Positions 21,945 through 35,411 are shown, counted from the stretch's first letter. The stretch: DNA of 64,000 bases from Chrysaora quinquecirrha (GCA_014526335.1 JACTAT010000346.1:26554-90553), one strand, 5' to 3'. A program made the numbers and translations. Notes: generated from the letters alone by a model not told the origin.

Positions 21945-23043
21945 CACTAGCCTCACAAAAGTATTGCATAGCTTGACCTAAAATGGCGGCCAACAGTAGC
22001 CGTAGGCCCAAATAACAAAATTTACATAACAAAGCCATGACGGCTCAGGGGCTTCACCGAACTTAATTTAGGCGGGAAAATGTTCACAATTTCATTGACT
22101 TTCAATTAAAATAAAAAGCAAATGATTTATTTGTTGCTTTTGGTGGAAAATAATGAAAAACTTTGAAGCAATGCCTTCCAGATTTCGAGCGAAATATTTC
22201 AAGAGTTGTCTTGATAAACATATGATTGTCATTCAATAAACAGCGATAAAAATAACTACTTTTTTGGCCGTTGACTGAAAGTTTTTTCGTTTTTCAAATC
22301 AAAATTGCCGAAATTTTTATGCCATGTTATAATTTTCGATCAAAAGAGAGGTTTTCATAAAGAAAACAGAGATTATTTTATGGACGAAAATGACAGGTAA
22401 GTTACTTTTGATAAGGCCCAAAATAGGGTTATTTTGTAAATTTGTAATTGCTTCTTTATAAAGCATGGAATTTGCTTCAAAAGTTGTTTGCAATATTTTA
22501 CAATAACTAAAGTTTTGAAATATTTGAATGAAATTGCTCATAAAATTTTCTTAAGACTACTTCAAGTCCAAAATTTATTTTTGTATCAAAACAACAACTT
22601 TAAAAGTTACTCAACGATAATCTTTACCAATAATTTCAACCCCTCATTCTTCTCTTTAAGTACACTAAGAGTGAAAATTTAAATGGCAAATAAAAGTTTA
22701 AACTATTTTGTGTCGATAAACCATGAAAACTTGTAGCAAAAGTCTGGATAAATAGTTCATACATCACTGTTTATCAAGACAACTCTTGAAATATTTCGCT
22801 CAAAATCTGGAAGGCATTGCTTCAAAGTTTTTCATTATTTTCCACCAAAAGCAACAAATAAATCATTTGCTTTTTATTTTAATTGAAAGTCAATGAAATT
22901 GTGAACATTTTCCCGCCTAAATTAAGTTCGGTGAAGCCCCTGAGCCGTCATGGCTTTGTTATGTAAATTTTGTTATATGGGCCTACGGCTACTGTTGGCC
23001 GCCATTTTAGGTCAAGCTATGCAATACTTTTGCGAGGCTAGTG
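21945..23043. mobile_element. Long-TIR (~270 bp) non-autonomous element with TA ends
   Basis: The left end CACTAGCCTC(A/G)CAAAAGTATTGCATAG and everything to about 22230 is repeated in reverse complement at 22768-23043, with few differences. TA flanks both ends (21943-21944, 23044-23045). The ~530-bp centre is AT-rich without a transposase. TA duplication suggests a Tc1/mariner-type mobiliser, but this is inference. Confidence 0.85.
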
Positions 23044-23045
23044 TA

Positions 23046-25480
23046 TTCAATTGAACAAAATGATAGAATTTATCGTGATACTGATACTTGATTTTTTCCG
23101 TTGTATCATGTTCTTGTAATTTTTGTTAAATTCTAAAGATTTTAATGTTTCAGTTTTGAAGTAGATTAAGGCCCATTTCGGCCTGTGTATCTGAATTAAA
23201 AAAAAAATCATATGCGCAATATCAATACAAATTGGTATGCTATCCGCGCTATTTTGATCCCCATTTGAAAATCCCCTGCGCACTTTTCAAACTTTCCAAA
23301 CTGGTGCTGGCCTAGATCAATATATTGGATATATTCGGATTGGAAGGCCTATTAAAGTTTGACTCTTAACTTTAAAACTGCAATATCAACCAGAATGAGT
23401 AGACAGGTAGGCTGGTCAGATTGTTGGAAGTACGACGAAATTGAAATACCTATGAAACAAGATTGTATGGACATGGTCACAAGTTAAGTTATTTACAAGA
23501 TCTCACCAGCCAGAATGTACATTTGTTGATGTTATTTTTTTCTATTTTTATTTGAATGTCAATCATCTAGATATAATAGGTTACAATAAAGTATTAAAAT
23601 TAATAAAAAATGTACAATGGAAGTAATTACATCCTAAATTGTATTCACAAATTAATAAACAAAATTTCAAAATTGCTGTTAGTTGCAGCAATGAATTAAG
23701 AAAATGGCAGGACATTGAATGACAATTTCCCCAATGAGAAAATTTTTTTCTGGTAATTTGAGGAGTTTTCGAGAGTGACTTCAGGCATGGAGCTTTTGAG
23801 ATACTACTTTGATATTTCACTGACATTTCCTAAGCAGTCACCTTTTGTTATGTCTAGTCCAATCTTAACTGATGGTGTCTCAAGGAACTTACAAGTGAGT
23901 GTAACCCAAAATGCTGCATACCTTGTTGAGGTGATGTGGGTTTTGATATTTTTCTATGATGGCTCATGTTTGCATGGAGAAAATCCTATTTACCTAGGAG
24001 ACAACTGTTTTTTTGGGCATATTCATTTCCAAAATACATTGCAAAAATATGAAGGAGGTGATGACTTCTTTCTCTAGTTTTTTTAGTTAAATCACAATGT
24101 TATTAGGTTATTTTAAATCTTATTGTTCATATAGTACCCTACTTTAATAGATAGAGCTGTCATGTTAAAGATATTATAAAACGTTTATACTGAACATTTC
24201 TGTTGAACCACCATCATGATATGCATTAACTCTTTAGCTACCCAATTGTTGTTTGGATTACGCCGCATGCAACTGAGATCGGCTCCCTGCTCTAAATCGA
24301 TTCTGCTTCATAAGATTAAAAACATAAAGTAACAAAACTATATATTTTTTAAATCCTCAATAAAAGAGCTTCAAAATTATGTAATTTCTATTTGGATATA
24401 ATTGATATTTTTCACTAAAAAATAAATTTTTTACTTAGTGGTCTAATGGGCCTAGCCATCGTCTTTGCCTTCCCATTATCCACGATATTTTTTCCATAAA
24501 TGATTCCTTGGTACTCTTCTAAGTCAGCAAAAAAGCTTTTATATGAATAAAACACTCCTTTGCTATCGTTTTCTTGGCATATCGATACATAAAAGCGGCG
24601 AGTTCCTCTTCGAAAAAAAATTTTGAAAAATGGCGGCCATTTTGATGCTTTTCTGAAAATTCAAAACGTCATTGAAACTAGCTTATATTGATTCTGATCG
24701 GATTTATGGGCCAAAATGATGTTGCACGTAACAACTTTTCGGTAGGCCGCCTTCAAAATATCAAGTCCAGCTACTAGATCTGAGATGAAAACAACTAAAG
24801 AATACGAATAAAACATTTTAGGAAACATTTGTACATAGTTATGGTGCTAAATATCTTTATATATAACGTATTGACATCGAAATCTTGGATTTTATCGTCA
24901 CCTGAACCGACCTGAACGAAGCCTGCTCTCATACTTCATATACAGCAGTTTATTCTTAATTTACTGGGTCCAGATGTTCTTTCATAATGTCTTCCTTTCT
25001 GTTTTTCCATGAAACTTTAACCTTTTTAAAATATATTATATGATAAGTTCTTCTAACTCTGCACTTTTTTGAAATCAGTGATCGGGTGGCCTAAGCTTTG
25101 TTCACAGCAACTTCAACACAGCCGTTCTTCCATTCAAAAACGAATTTTGAAACTATAACTCCAGGTTCAGTTGCAGTAGCTATTTCTTTCACGTTTCCAC
25201 CCAAAAACCACTAGGTTAAACCAATTTTCGTGCACAAAATCGAGCAATATGTGAATGCATATTTTACGTACTGAGCCCTTGTTTTTCTGAAAATCCATAC
25301 GTGCAGACATTCCTCAGGCGCGCAAAATTGGTTACGCATTCTACAGACATTAGAACAATAGAGTTGTCGTTCCAGTCTTTTTATTTATAGTTCAATGGGT
25401 GCAAATTTCAGCCTTCTATGAAGTTTCAGAATAAGTTACAGAAGTCACGGTTTCAGAACCTTGTTTTCATGATAAAGTCA
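23046..25480. other. AT-rich stretch with no recognised gene
   Basis: The longest frame (23775-24077, 100 codons, plus strand) matches no family I know and lacks compositional support. No TIRs, tandem arrays or RT motifs were seen. It may be genuine host intergenic sequence or an ancient repeat. Confidence 0.4.
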
Positions 25481-25959
25481 CTCATCTCTTTTCAAAATCT
25501 TTGAACGATGCCATCGATGGTTCGTATGCACTGCTGTGGCCTGCCCCCACAATTTTCTTTGGGAAGTGATGAATATTTTCATTTTCAAAGGCGTAAAGGC
25601 GAGGTCGCGAGGGGCTATCCCTCGATGGATCAAGAACGAAATGCGCCTGCACAGGCTGTATTTGTACAAGAACGAATTGCGCCTGCACATGGTGTATTAT
25701 GTAAAATGACAGTACATAAAAATCCTACACTCATGATATATTATATATACAAAATGCAACGAACACACGGACATGCGACGAATACCAATGAACAAGTGGA
25801 GACGTCGTCAACATGCGAGCTATGGCTATATTATCATTGTGGCCGTCGCCCTCTTCTTCGTCAAAGAAACGATTACAAACAGCGCAACATTCGCATTATG
25901 ATGCCCAGTTGACGTTATCTACTCAGGTTACAAGGGCAAGTTGAGAGAAATGGTGCTAC

Positions 25960-26560
25960 AGAGAGATGACTGAAAATTCTGTGGACGACGTGAACGGCGT
26001 GGACAGACTTATAGAGAATGATTCTTTATATAAAAAAAAAACCCTCACTATGTGTGGACAGTGTGGATAGAATCAGTCAGGGAATGGTGATAAAGAGAGA
26101 TGACTGAAAATACTGTGGACGACGTGGACGGCGTGGACAGACTTATAGAGAATGATTTTTATATAATAGACAGCCCCAACAATGCGTGGACAACGTGGAT
26201 AGAATCGGTGAGGGAATGGTGATAAAGAGAGATGACTGAAAATACTGTGGACGACGTGGACGGCGTGGACAGACTTATAGAGAATGATTTTTATATAATA
26301 GACAGCCCCAACAATGCGTGGACAACGTGGATAGAATCGGTGAGGGAATGGTGATAAAGAGAGATGACTGAAAATTCTGTGGACGACGTGGACGGCGTGG
26401 ACAGACTTATAGAGGATGATTTTTTATATAATAGACAGCCCCCACAATGCGTGGACAACGTGGATAGAATCAGTGAGGGAATGGGGATACAGAGAGATGA
26501 CTGAAAATACTGTGGAAGACGTGGACGACGTGGACAGACTTGAAACATAGAGAATTATGA
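25960..26560 (+). repeat. 132-bp tandem array, left arm
   Basis: GATGACTGAAAAT recurs at 25965, 26099, 26231, 26363 and 26496, giving steps of 134, 132, 132 and 133 bases. Each unit contains GTGGACGACGTGGACGGCG, itself built of 9-base steps, and TATATAA. Confidence 0.93.
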
Positions 26561-26694
26561 TTTTGTGTGCCATTGTATTTATCAACCAAGCGGATTCAAA
26601 CATTTGTTGCACTTGCCTAACGGGTACAAGATATTTTGTATTTCAGTATGTGGAGGAAACCTTTTTTGGTAAAGTATTAACTTTGAAATAGTTT

Positions 26695-27460
26695 AAAGTT
26701 ATTATTTTACTTTTAATTTTACCCAGCCATACGATCGAATTTCAGCTGATTCTTTGTTTCAGAAACTTATTTTTGCTTTTCATATGAAAGTTATCCTTGT
26801 GTTTAAGATTGCACCTGGCAGCAACAATAACTATTGTTGGCCCATCTAGGTACAACACATAGTGTCGGTTTATCTGATTGCATGTTGCGTATCCGTGTGT
26901 TTGTCTCTTGTATCCAGGTGTTTCGTTGATATTATTATAGTACAAAGTTCTTATTTTACTTTTAATTCTACCAACCTATACGATCGAATGTCAGCTGATT
27001 ATTTGTTTCAGAAACTTATTTTTGCTTTTCATATGAAAGTTATCCGTGTGTTTAAGATTGCACCCGGCCTCAACAATAAATATTGTTGGCCCATTTAGGT
27101 ACAACACATAGTGTCGGTTTATCTGATTGCATGTTGCGTATCCGTGTGTTTGTCTCTTGTATCCAGATGTTTCGTTGATATTATTATAGTTTAAAGTTCT
27201 TATTTTACTTTTAATTCTACCCACCCATACGATCGAATGTCAGCTGATTATTTGTTTCAGAAACTTATTTTTGCTTTTTATATGAAAGTTATCCGTGTGT
27301 TTAAGATTGCACCCGGCCTCAACAATAACTATTGTTGGCCCATTTAGGTACAACACATAGTGTCGGTTTATCTGATTGCATGTTGCGTATCCGTGTGTTT
27401 GTCTCTTGTATCCAGGTGTTTCGTTGATATTATTATAGTTTAAAGTTCTTATTTTACTTG
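26695..27460 (+). repeat. 249-bp tandem array, left arm
   Basis: AAACTTATTTTTGC recurs at 26763, 27012 and 27261, steps of 249. A diverged fourth partial unit follows to about 27700. Units carry AACAATAACTATTGTTGG, a short palindrome. Confidence 0.93.
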
Positions 27461-28009
27461 TAATCCAAAAACTAATTTTTGCTTTCAATATGAAAGTTAT
27501 CCCTGTGTTTAAGATTGCACCCGGTTGAAACAATTACTATTGTTTGGTACAACAAATAGCGTTGGTTTATCTGATTGCATGTTGCGTATCCAAGTGTTTG
27601 TTTCTCGTATCCAGGTGCTATACCCTGCACGTTTCTGTAAAGGGATGTGAGCTGATTGTTTGTTGGAATTCTTAACTTTGCTATTCTAGACGATTTCATC
27701 GGTTGTTTTCAAGATTGCATCTATTTTCAACAATAACAATTGCTTGAAATCGTGGTTGAACGAAGGGACAGTTTATCAAGTTGCCTTGAATTTAGGTATT
27801 CGTGTTTTCAAGGTTTGCTGACTGTAACATAGAACTGGTAAAAATAAAAGTTGCAATAGAAGTTACAAAAAGAACATGGCTGCAAATTCGAATACACGAG
27901 AGCTACTCCTAGAATGGTGAGAATTATATTCTAATTGAGTTACTGTATATGATTGCAAACCTATTTTTTCTATAAAGTTTTTGAAACAAATAATCTGCTG
28001 ACATTCGAA

Positions 28010-29284
28010 AGTATAGCTGGGTAGTATAAAAGTAAAATAAGAACTTTAAAGTATAATAATATCAACGAAACATCTGGATACAAGAGACAAACACACGGAT
28101 ACGAAACATGCAATCAGATAAACAGACACTATGTGTTGTACCTAAATGGGCCAACAATAGTTAATGTTGCAGCCAGGTGCAATCTTAAACACACGGATAA
28201 CTTTCGTATGAAAAGCAAAAATAAGTTTCTGAAACAAATAATCAGTTGAAATTCGATCGTATAGGTTGGTAGAATTAAAAGTAAAATAAGAACTTTAAAC
28301 TATAATAATAAAGTTGACATCCGCTATCTCGAACTCTCGAGGGAAACTGGAATTTGTTCGAGATAGCGAATGTTCGAAATAACGGATGCCCCATATAAAT
28401 ATAAAAAATTATAGTTTTTAAGTCAGAAAAGGAACCCCTATTAACATGCAGGGTTACTGATCCCAAATTTCATCAAACAAGTCTGGTATTTTTTACATAG
28501 GAGTCAAAACACCCCAATTCTTTCATCCCTACTATTGGTGAAATTGAGATAATGGCGATGCAGTACATCTTGACAGAGAACAGCTTCATCTATTGTATAC
28601 ATGGGCAGCATATCACTTAGCTGCTGCCATTCCCGCTCCGGTAGGCAAACTTATACATATTTTCAGCTTGTCTCTTTATCCAGTTCAGCAGAAAATTTGG
28701 CAAAGTTCGAGATAAAGAGCAGGTTTTCCTCCAGGGGAAATGGTAAATGGTTCGAGACAGCGAATGTTCGAGATAACGGGGTTCGAGATAGCGGATGATT
28801 TTTCTATACAACCCTTATACCAAAACGAGGGGAAATGGAAAATCGTTCGAGATAGCGAATGTTCGAGATAGCGGGCAGTCGAGATAGCGGATGTCAACTG
28901 TATCAACGAAACATCTGGATACAAGAGACAAACACACGGATACGCAACATGCAATCAGATAAACCGACACTTTGTGCTGTACCTAAATTGGTCAAACAAT
29001 AGTTAATGTTGCAGCCAGGTGCAATCTTAAACACACAGATAACTTTCATATGAAAAGCAAAAATAAGTTTCTGAAACAAATAATCAGCTGACATTCGATC
29101 GTATAGGTGGGTAGAATTAAAAGTAAAATAATAATTTTAAACTATTTCAAAGTTAATACTTTACCAAAAAAGGTTTCCTCCACATACTGAAATACAAAAT
29201 ATCTTGTACCCGTTAGGCAAGTGCAAAAAATGTTTGAATCCGCTTGGTTGATAAATACAATGGCACACAAAATCATAATTCTCT
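28010..29284 (-). repeat. Inverted copies of the 249-bp unit and linker, right arm
   Basis: 28010-28310 and 28903-29150 are reverse-complement copies of the 26.7-27.4 kb units. 29150-29284 is the inverse of the linker at 26560-26690 (the AAAGGTTTCCTCCACATACTG stretch and the GGTTGATAAATACAATGGC stretch). Confidence 0.9.
28311..28900. mobile_element. pogo/Tigger-like MITE with TA duplication
   Basis: It lies between TA at 28309-28310 and 28901-28902. Its termini are AAGTTGACATCCGCTATCTC and, inverted, CAGTTGACATCCGCTATCTC. CAGTTGA-type ends with TA targets are typical of pogo/Tigger. Several TTCGAGATAGCGAATG boxes occur near both ends. No transposase. Confidence 0.83.
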
Positions 29285-29846
29285 ATGTTTCAAGTCTGTC
29301 CACGCCGTCCACGTCGTCCACAGAATTTTCAGTCATCTCTCTGTATCACCATTCCCTCACTGATTCTCTCCACACGGTCCATACATAGTGGGGGCTCTCT
29401 ATTATATAAAAAATCATTCTCTATAAGTCTATCCACGCCGTCCACGTCGTCCACAGTATTTTCAGTCATCTCTCTGTATCCCCATTCCCTCACTGATTCT
29501 ATCCACGTTGTCCATGCATTGTGGGGGCTCTCTTTTATATAAAAAATCATTCTCTATAAGTCTGTCCACGCCGTCCACGTCGTCCACAGAATTTTCAGTC
29601 ATCTCTCTGTACAACCATTCCCTCACTGACTCTATCCACGTTGTCCACGCATTGTGGGGGCTCTCGTTTATATAAAAAATCATTCTCTTTAAGTCTGTCC
29701 ACGCCGTCCACGTCGTCCACAGTATTTTCAGTCATCTCTCTGTATCACCATTCCATCACTTATTGTATCCACGTTGTCCACGTATAGTGGGGGCTGTCTA
29801 TTATATAAAAAATCATTCTCTATAAGTCTGTCCACACCGTCCACGT
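29285..29846 (-). repeat. 132-bp tandem array, right arm, part 1
   Basis: Reverse-complement units with CCGTCCACGTCGTCCACAG at ~130-base steps (near 29306, 29436, 29570 and 29702), and a diverged copy near 29830 into which the BEL element inserted. Confidence 0.9.
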
Positions 29847-30101
29847 TGTCGGAAACTGAATAACCCCCGTGTCTGAAAAATAGACATTTCATAGACAATA
29901 GACATTCCAGCGGAAGTATAGACAATGGACTTTTTCAGACTATTTTTAAACTTTGATATTGCATAACCTTAAGCGTTTTTGATTCGAGAGTTGAGAGTAA
30001 AATGTGAGTTCTAGTTTTGATGTTTTGTTATGTTATAATTCAGAAAATACTAGATCGTGAGTTTTTGTTGTCGTATACTGCAACCTGGTATAATCGCGAC
30101 A
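29847..30101 (+). repeat. 5' LTR of the BEL/Pao element
   Basis: Begins TGTCGGAAACTG and ends AATCGCGACA. The primer-binding site probably begins at 30105 (TGGCACCCCAAG). I could not assign the tRNA. Confidence 0.95.
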
Positions 30102-30116
30102 CAGTGGCACCCCAAG

Positions 30117-33100
30117 ATGGCGAGGCGAGACCTTGATATTCAGGCAGCTTGCAAGAAAATCGAGACAAAAACAAAGCTGTTGGAATTCATATCTGATGAA
30201 ACGAAAGAGATCCTAGAAACCCGCGATAGTACAGCAATCAGGAGACAACTAAACATCTACGGAACGAGAATCGAAGAGATTTTGGAACTAAAAACCATAA
30301 TCCAAGAAGCAAAGATCGAAGAGGACAATGATCCGCAAGAAATCCGAGCTTGGAGTTTGAGCATAGACAAGAATGTCAAGGAATTTAATCCAATCATGGC
30401 GGAAATGAAAGCAGCCTTGAAAGAAATAAAAGAACAAGAACAAAGTGAGGAGGAAAAACAATTTTTATTCACAAAACAAAAACAACTGGAGGTCGAAAAT
30501 AAAATGGAGAGGGAAAAATTGGAGCAAAAGCTGAAATTCGAAAGAAAATTGGAGGAAATGAAAACAGCAGTGAGCAACGAGCAAGTTTCAAAGGTAAAAT
30601 TACCAAAATTAATCATAACGAAATTTCAGGGAACCAATTTAGACTGGTTTCGGTTTTGGAACCAATTTGAGGCCGAAATAGACAAAGCAAAAATTGATTC
30701 TGTCACCAAATTTTCGTACCAAAAGGAGCTTTTGGTGCCTAAAGTTAGAGCCCAAATAGAGGGGTTACCCTTCACACCTGAAGGGTATGAAAGAGCTAAG
30801 AACATATTAAAGACCACATATGGGAAAATAACTGAGGTTGTAAATGCTTATATTCAAAACATCACCTCCCTTCCAACCATCAAGGGGGGAAACGCTGTCA
30901 AGATTCATGAATTCTATGGAAAGCTTTTAACAAGTGTACAGGCCTTAGAATCTTTAGGAAAGCTGAAAGAGATTAGCGGCTTTGCGAGGGCTACTCTTGA
31001 TAAACTTGAGGGTATTCGCTCAGATTTGGTACGTCTTGACGAGGAATGGCAGAATTGGGGCTTTCCAGAGCTTCTAGAAAACCTTAGGAGGTGGACAGAG
31101 AGAAACCCAATATCCCAAGACGACAGAGGAACAAGTGTCAACTTTTCTGAATTCAACCCCGCTAGACAACCAAAGAGAGAGAAAGTATTTCAAACAAGGC
31201 AGCAAGAAGGGAGAAAGAGAGCATGCGTATACTGTGAGAGCAATGAGCACATTTCAACTGACTGTGATACTGTTACAGAGGTTGCTGAGAGAAAAGATCA
31301 TCTGCGAAAGAAAAGGCTGTGTTTTAATTGCACAGGTGCATCTCATCGGGCAGCAGAATGCAGAGTGAAGACTAACTGCAAGATCTGTAGCAGCAGGCAC
31401 CATACATCTGTCTGTGACAAGAAAGACAAGAAGCCAGAACAGGTTCTATTGGCCACAGGAGAGCAAGGAATAATATACCCGGTAGTCCTTGTTAAAGTAA
31501 ATGGCATAACCTGCAGAGCACTACTCGACACAGGAGCAGGGAGCTCGTATATCTCAGCCAAGTTAATAGAGCTAATCGGAAAGAAACCAGCATCCACACA
31601 GGTCAGACAAATCGACATGATGATGTGTACAACAACCAAAAGGATTGAAGTTTATAATGTGGAGGTAAAAAATACAAAGGGAGATTTTGGTCTCAAAGTT
31701 GATGTGAACAAAGTAGAAAAAGAAGTATTACTGACAGTTTCAAACCCTCAATACAAGCAAATCCTAGCCAAGTACTCGCATCTGAGAGGAATAACAATGG
31801 CAGACCAAGATCAGAAAGCTGAATTACCTATTCATTTGATAATTGGTGCATCAGAGTATGCAAAGATTAAAACAGAGACTAAACCAAGAATCGGAAAACC
31901 TGGAGAACCAGTTGGGGAACTGACTAGATTAGGGTGGACGCTAATATCACCTGGAGCAGAGATCGATGACTCAAAAATGTTCTTTGCAAAATCATCATTG
32001 GCAGACTACGACAAGCTTTGCAGCCTTGACGTATTAGGCTTAAGAAATTCTGAAGAAAACGAGTCATCAGTTTATAGTGAGTTCAAGGAGCAGCTGAATC
32101 AGAGCCCTGAGGGATTCTACGAGACCGGATTGATTTGGAAAAACACGAAGCAGGAACTTCCAGACAACAAGGATGGCAGCAGAGCAAGACTAAACAAGCT
32201 TCTTCAAAAACTACAGCAACAACCAGAGCTTTTTGAACAGTACGATCGAATAATGAGAGACCAACAGGAAAATGGAATCATTGAGGAAGCAGAGAAAGAG
32301 CCAGTTGGGAAAGTTTTCTATCTTCCACACAAACCAGTCGTGAGAAAAATGGCAGAAACTACAAAGGTGCGGATAGTATATGACGCTTCAGCAAAAGCAA
32401 CAACCAATGCACCTTCGTTGAACGACTGCCTAGAAACCGTCCCATCCCTGCAGAATCTTATTTGGGATATCCTTGTCAGAAATCGTACAAGACCAGTCAC
32501 ATTAGCAGGGGACATGAAGCAAGCATTCCTGCAGATTAGAGTTAAAGAAAGCGACCGTGATGCTCTTCGGTTTCATTGGATTGTGGACAAAGATTTGAAG
32601 AAGATAAGAACTTTCAGATTTACACGTGTTCTATTTGGCTTAAATCAGTCTCCTTTTATACCTGGGGGTACAATAGAACAACACTTGAACAGCAAAGAAG
32701 CAGAGTACCCAGATGAGGTGAAAGAGATAAAGCGTAGTATTTACGTTGATGATACATTGTTGTCTGGAGAGACGAAGGATGCCATGGAAAAGATGAAAAA
32801 TACAACCATCACCATATTCAAAGATGCAGGGTTCGAGTTGCATTAATGGCATTCGAATTTGCCAGAGCTAGAAGATCAGAAAACAGTCACAGAAAATACA
32901 GATTCTAGTGAACAAAGCTATGCCAAAAGTCAACTTGGTGTGAAGAAAGAGGAAACAAAACTACTAGGCCTTATCTGGAACAAAACTGATGATACCATCG
33001 GAGTAGACTTTCCAGAGAAGCAAGATAATATAACAAAGAGATCTGTATTACAAAACATAGCTTCAGTATACGATCCATTGGGTATCGTTTCTCCTACAAC

Positions 33101-35375
33101 GCTGGTAGGAAAACTGATTTACAGAGATGTATGTGACATGAAAGTACCATGGGATGCAGTGCTGCCTGAACCCTTGCAGAGAAGATGGACAACTTGGATG
33201 AAGAATTTACCAAGTAGAATCGAAATACCAAGAAGTATTACTTGTGCAGTAGAGCCCATAGAGAGTATTGAATTACATGCCTTTGGAGATTCAAGTAGTT
33301 ATGGGACCTCAGCAGCAGTCTACATCGTTGTTTGCCAGAATTCAGGAGTCAGCCAGGGACTCTTAACTGCCAAATCAAGAGTGGCAAAGAAGGCACTCAC
33401 TATACCAAGGCTAGAGCTTACTGCTGGCCACATGGCAGCTAATTTGATATCAAATGTCAAAGCGGCTCTTGATGGATTGCCAGTCAAATCCTGTTATGGT
33501 TGGTTAGACAGCACAGTCGCACTACACTGGATTAAGGGTTCTGGTGAATACAAACAGTTTGTTGAAAATCGAGTGAGACAGATTCGCCTGAAAGATTTCA
33601 TAGTCTGGAGACATGTGGGCACAAAGGAGAATCCAGCAGATATAGGAAGCAGAGGCTCCCAGGGCAATAAAATCCCATCTCAATGGTTTAGCGGCCCTGA
33701 ATGGTTAGCAAACAAGGATAGATGGCCAACCGAGATCACAACAAGAGCAACTGAAACGGCAGAGGCTGAAGCGAAACCAATCAAAGATATCTTCAGAGTA
33801 GTCACTGTCAAGAATGATGAAATGGATCAGATCCTGGACAACTTCAGTTTCAGAAAGACAATGCGTGTAACAGGCTGGATTAAGAGATTCGCTGACAACT
33901 GCAGAACAAATAAAGCTGAACAACGCAGAGGATTGCTAACAACAGAAGAAATCCAAGAACAGATAAACTGGTGGATACGCAGAGTTCAGGAAAGAGCCAT
34001 CGGAATTGACATGTTTGAACATGACAGACAAGCATTGAACCTACAGAAGAACGAACAAGACATCTTCGAGTGCAAAGGACGAATTCAAGGCAATTATCCA
34101 GTTTATCTTCCAAGAAATGAGACATTTACTGGAAAACTTGTAACGGAATGTCATCTCATCACATTGCATGGGGGAGTTGGTTTAACAATGACGGAGGTAC
34201 GACGGAAATACTGGGTACCACGACTCAGACAGCTTGTAAAGAAGCTAAGACATAACTGCAGCGGATGCAAAAGATTCCATGCTAGAGCCGTCCATCAACC
34301 ACCTCCAGGAAACCTACCAAGGGAACGAACTGAAGGTTCAAGGCCTTTTGAGATCATCGGCCTTGATTATGCTGGGCCAATCATGTACAGAGAGAAAGCC
34401 AAGTCTGAGGGGAAGGCATATATATTGTTATTTGCTTGCAGTTTAACAAGAGCAGTTTTCATACAAGTCGTCACAGATATGACTGTCGAGCAATTCAAGC
34501 CAAGCCTAAAGGAGCTAATAGCAAGAAGAGGAAGGCCATCAAAAATCTATTCGGATAATGCAAAGACATTCGTAGCAGCTTCTAAATGGGTGAAGACAAT
34601 CATGAAGAGTGAGAAACTTAACGACTTCTTGATTAAAAATGAAATAAGGTGGCAATTCAATCTGAGCAAGGCCCCATGGTGGGGTGGGCAATTCGAAAGG
34701 ATCATTGGCTTGATTAAGCAGTCTCTTTACAAAGCAGTCGGAGGAGCTCTCCTGAGACTTAACGAGTTAAAAGAAGTCATGTTGGACATTGAAACGGCAT
34801 TGAACAACAGACCACTCAGCTACGTAGAGGACGACGTTCAGCTTCCCGAACTAACACCTAACATGATGGTGCTCGGAGACAACAACGCACTACTCGTCGA
34901 AGATGTACATTCAATCGAGAACAGTGACCTACGTAAAAGAGCGAAATACTTAGAGCAGTGCAAGGACAGACTTTGGAAGAGATGGTCAGGAGAATATTTG
35001 ACTTCACTTCGCGAGAGACACAATATGCGACATGGTACAGTAGAAAATAAGCTATCAGTGGGAGACGTGGTATTGGTAAAGGGCGAGGAACGAAACCGAG
35101 GCAAATGGCATCTGGGAATAGTGGAATCGCTCATTAGAGGAAGAGACGGAATAGTCAGAGCTGCCAGGCTACGGTCAAGAAAAGCCATCATCGAAAGACC
35201 AGTACAGTTGTTATATCCAATGGAGCTTTCATGTGATAGAGTAGAGGAAAGGGCAAGTCAGCGACTGAATATTCAAGCGGCAGAGTTCCGACCGAAGAGA
35301 CATGCAGCGGTTATTGCGCAACAGACAGTCCGAGAAACACTTATAGATGAGGACAGAGAATTAGAAGATGATTGA
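30117..35375 (+). pseudogene. gag-pol: BEL/Pao gag-pol polyprotein, 1752 codons with one premature stop
   Basis: ATG 30117 is chosen because the upstream in-frame ATG (30057) lies inside the LTR. In order: charged coiled-coil gag; the BEL-type gag domain (LPKLIITKFQGTNLDWFRFW); Cys/His knuckles (CVYCESNEHISTDC, CFNCTGASHRAAEC, CKICSSRHHTSVC); aspartic protease with DTGAGSS (Asp ~471); and RT with SIYVDDTLLSG (YVDD ~876-879). A TAA at 32844-32846 (residue 910) follows FELH. The same frame then continues with RNase H (HAFGDSSSYGTSAAV), the integrase HHCC region (HLITLHGG, CSGCKRFH), core residues Asp (34365), Asp (34554) and Glu (34695), and a BEL C-terminal domain (GDVVLVKGEERNRGKWHLG). All key catalytic residues are present. 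The stop is the only lesion seen. Confidence 0.95.
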
Positions 35376-35396
35376 ACATTTGACGCCTTTGGGGGT

Positions 35397-35411
35397 CAAA
35401 TGGGGGGAGTG
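35397..35411 (+). other. Polypurine tract of the BEL element
   Basis: A G-rich purine run (AAATGGGGGGAGTG) lies directly before the 3' LTR, and an earlier GGGGG run is at 35390. Confidence 0.8.

Noticed and set aside
23775..24077. 100-codon frame as a host gene
   Set aside because: No family recognised, no splice context and weak composition. Not listed as a gene.
25508..25912. 134-codon plus-strand frame
   Set aside because: Lies in the outer arm of the fold-back, has no recognisable domain, and has overlapping frames of similar length on the minus strand.
25960..27460. Possible CRISPR-like arrays
   Set aside because: Units are contiguous tandem repeats of 132 and 249 bp without spacers, in eukaryotic DNA.
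29329..29925. Repeated 65-85 codon frames (VDDVDGVDRLIENDF)
   Set aside because: The 132-bp unit is a multiple of three, so each unit gives the same short frame, ended by a stop in each unit. No evidence of a real protein.
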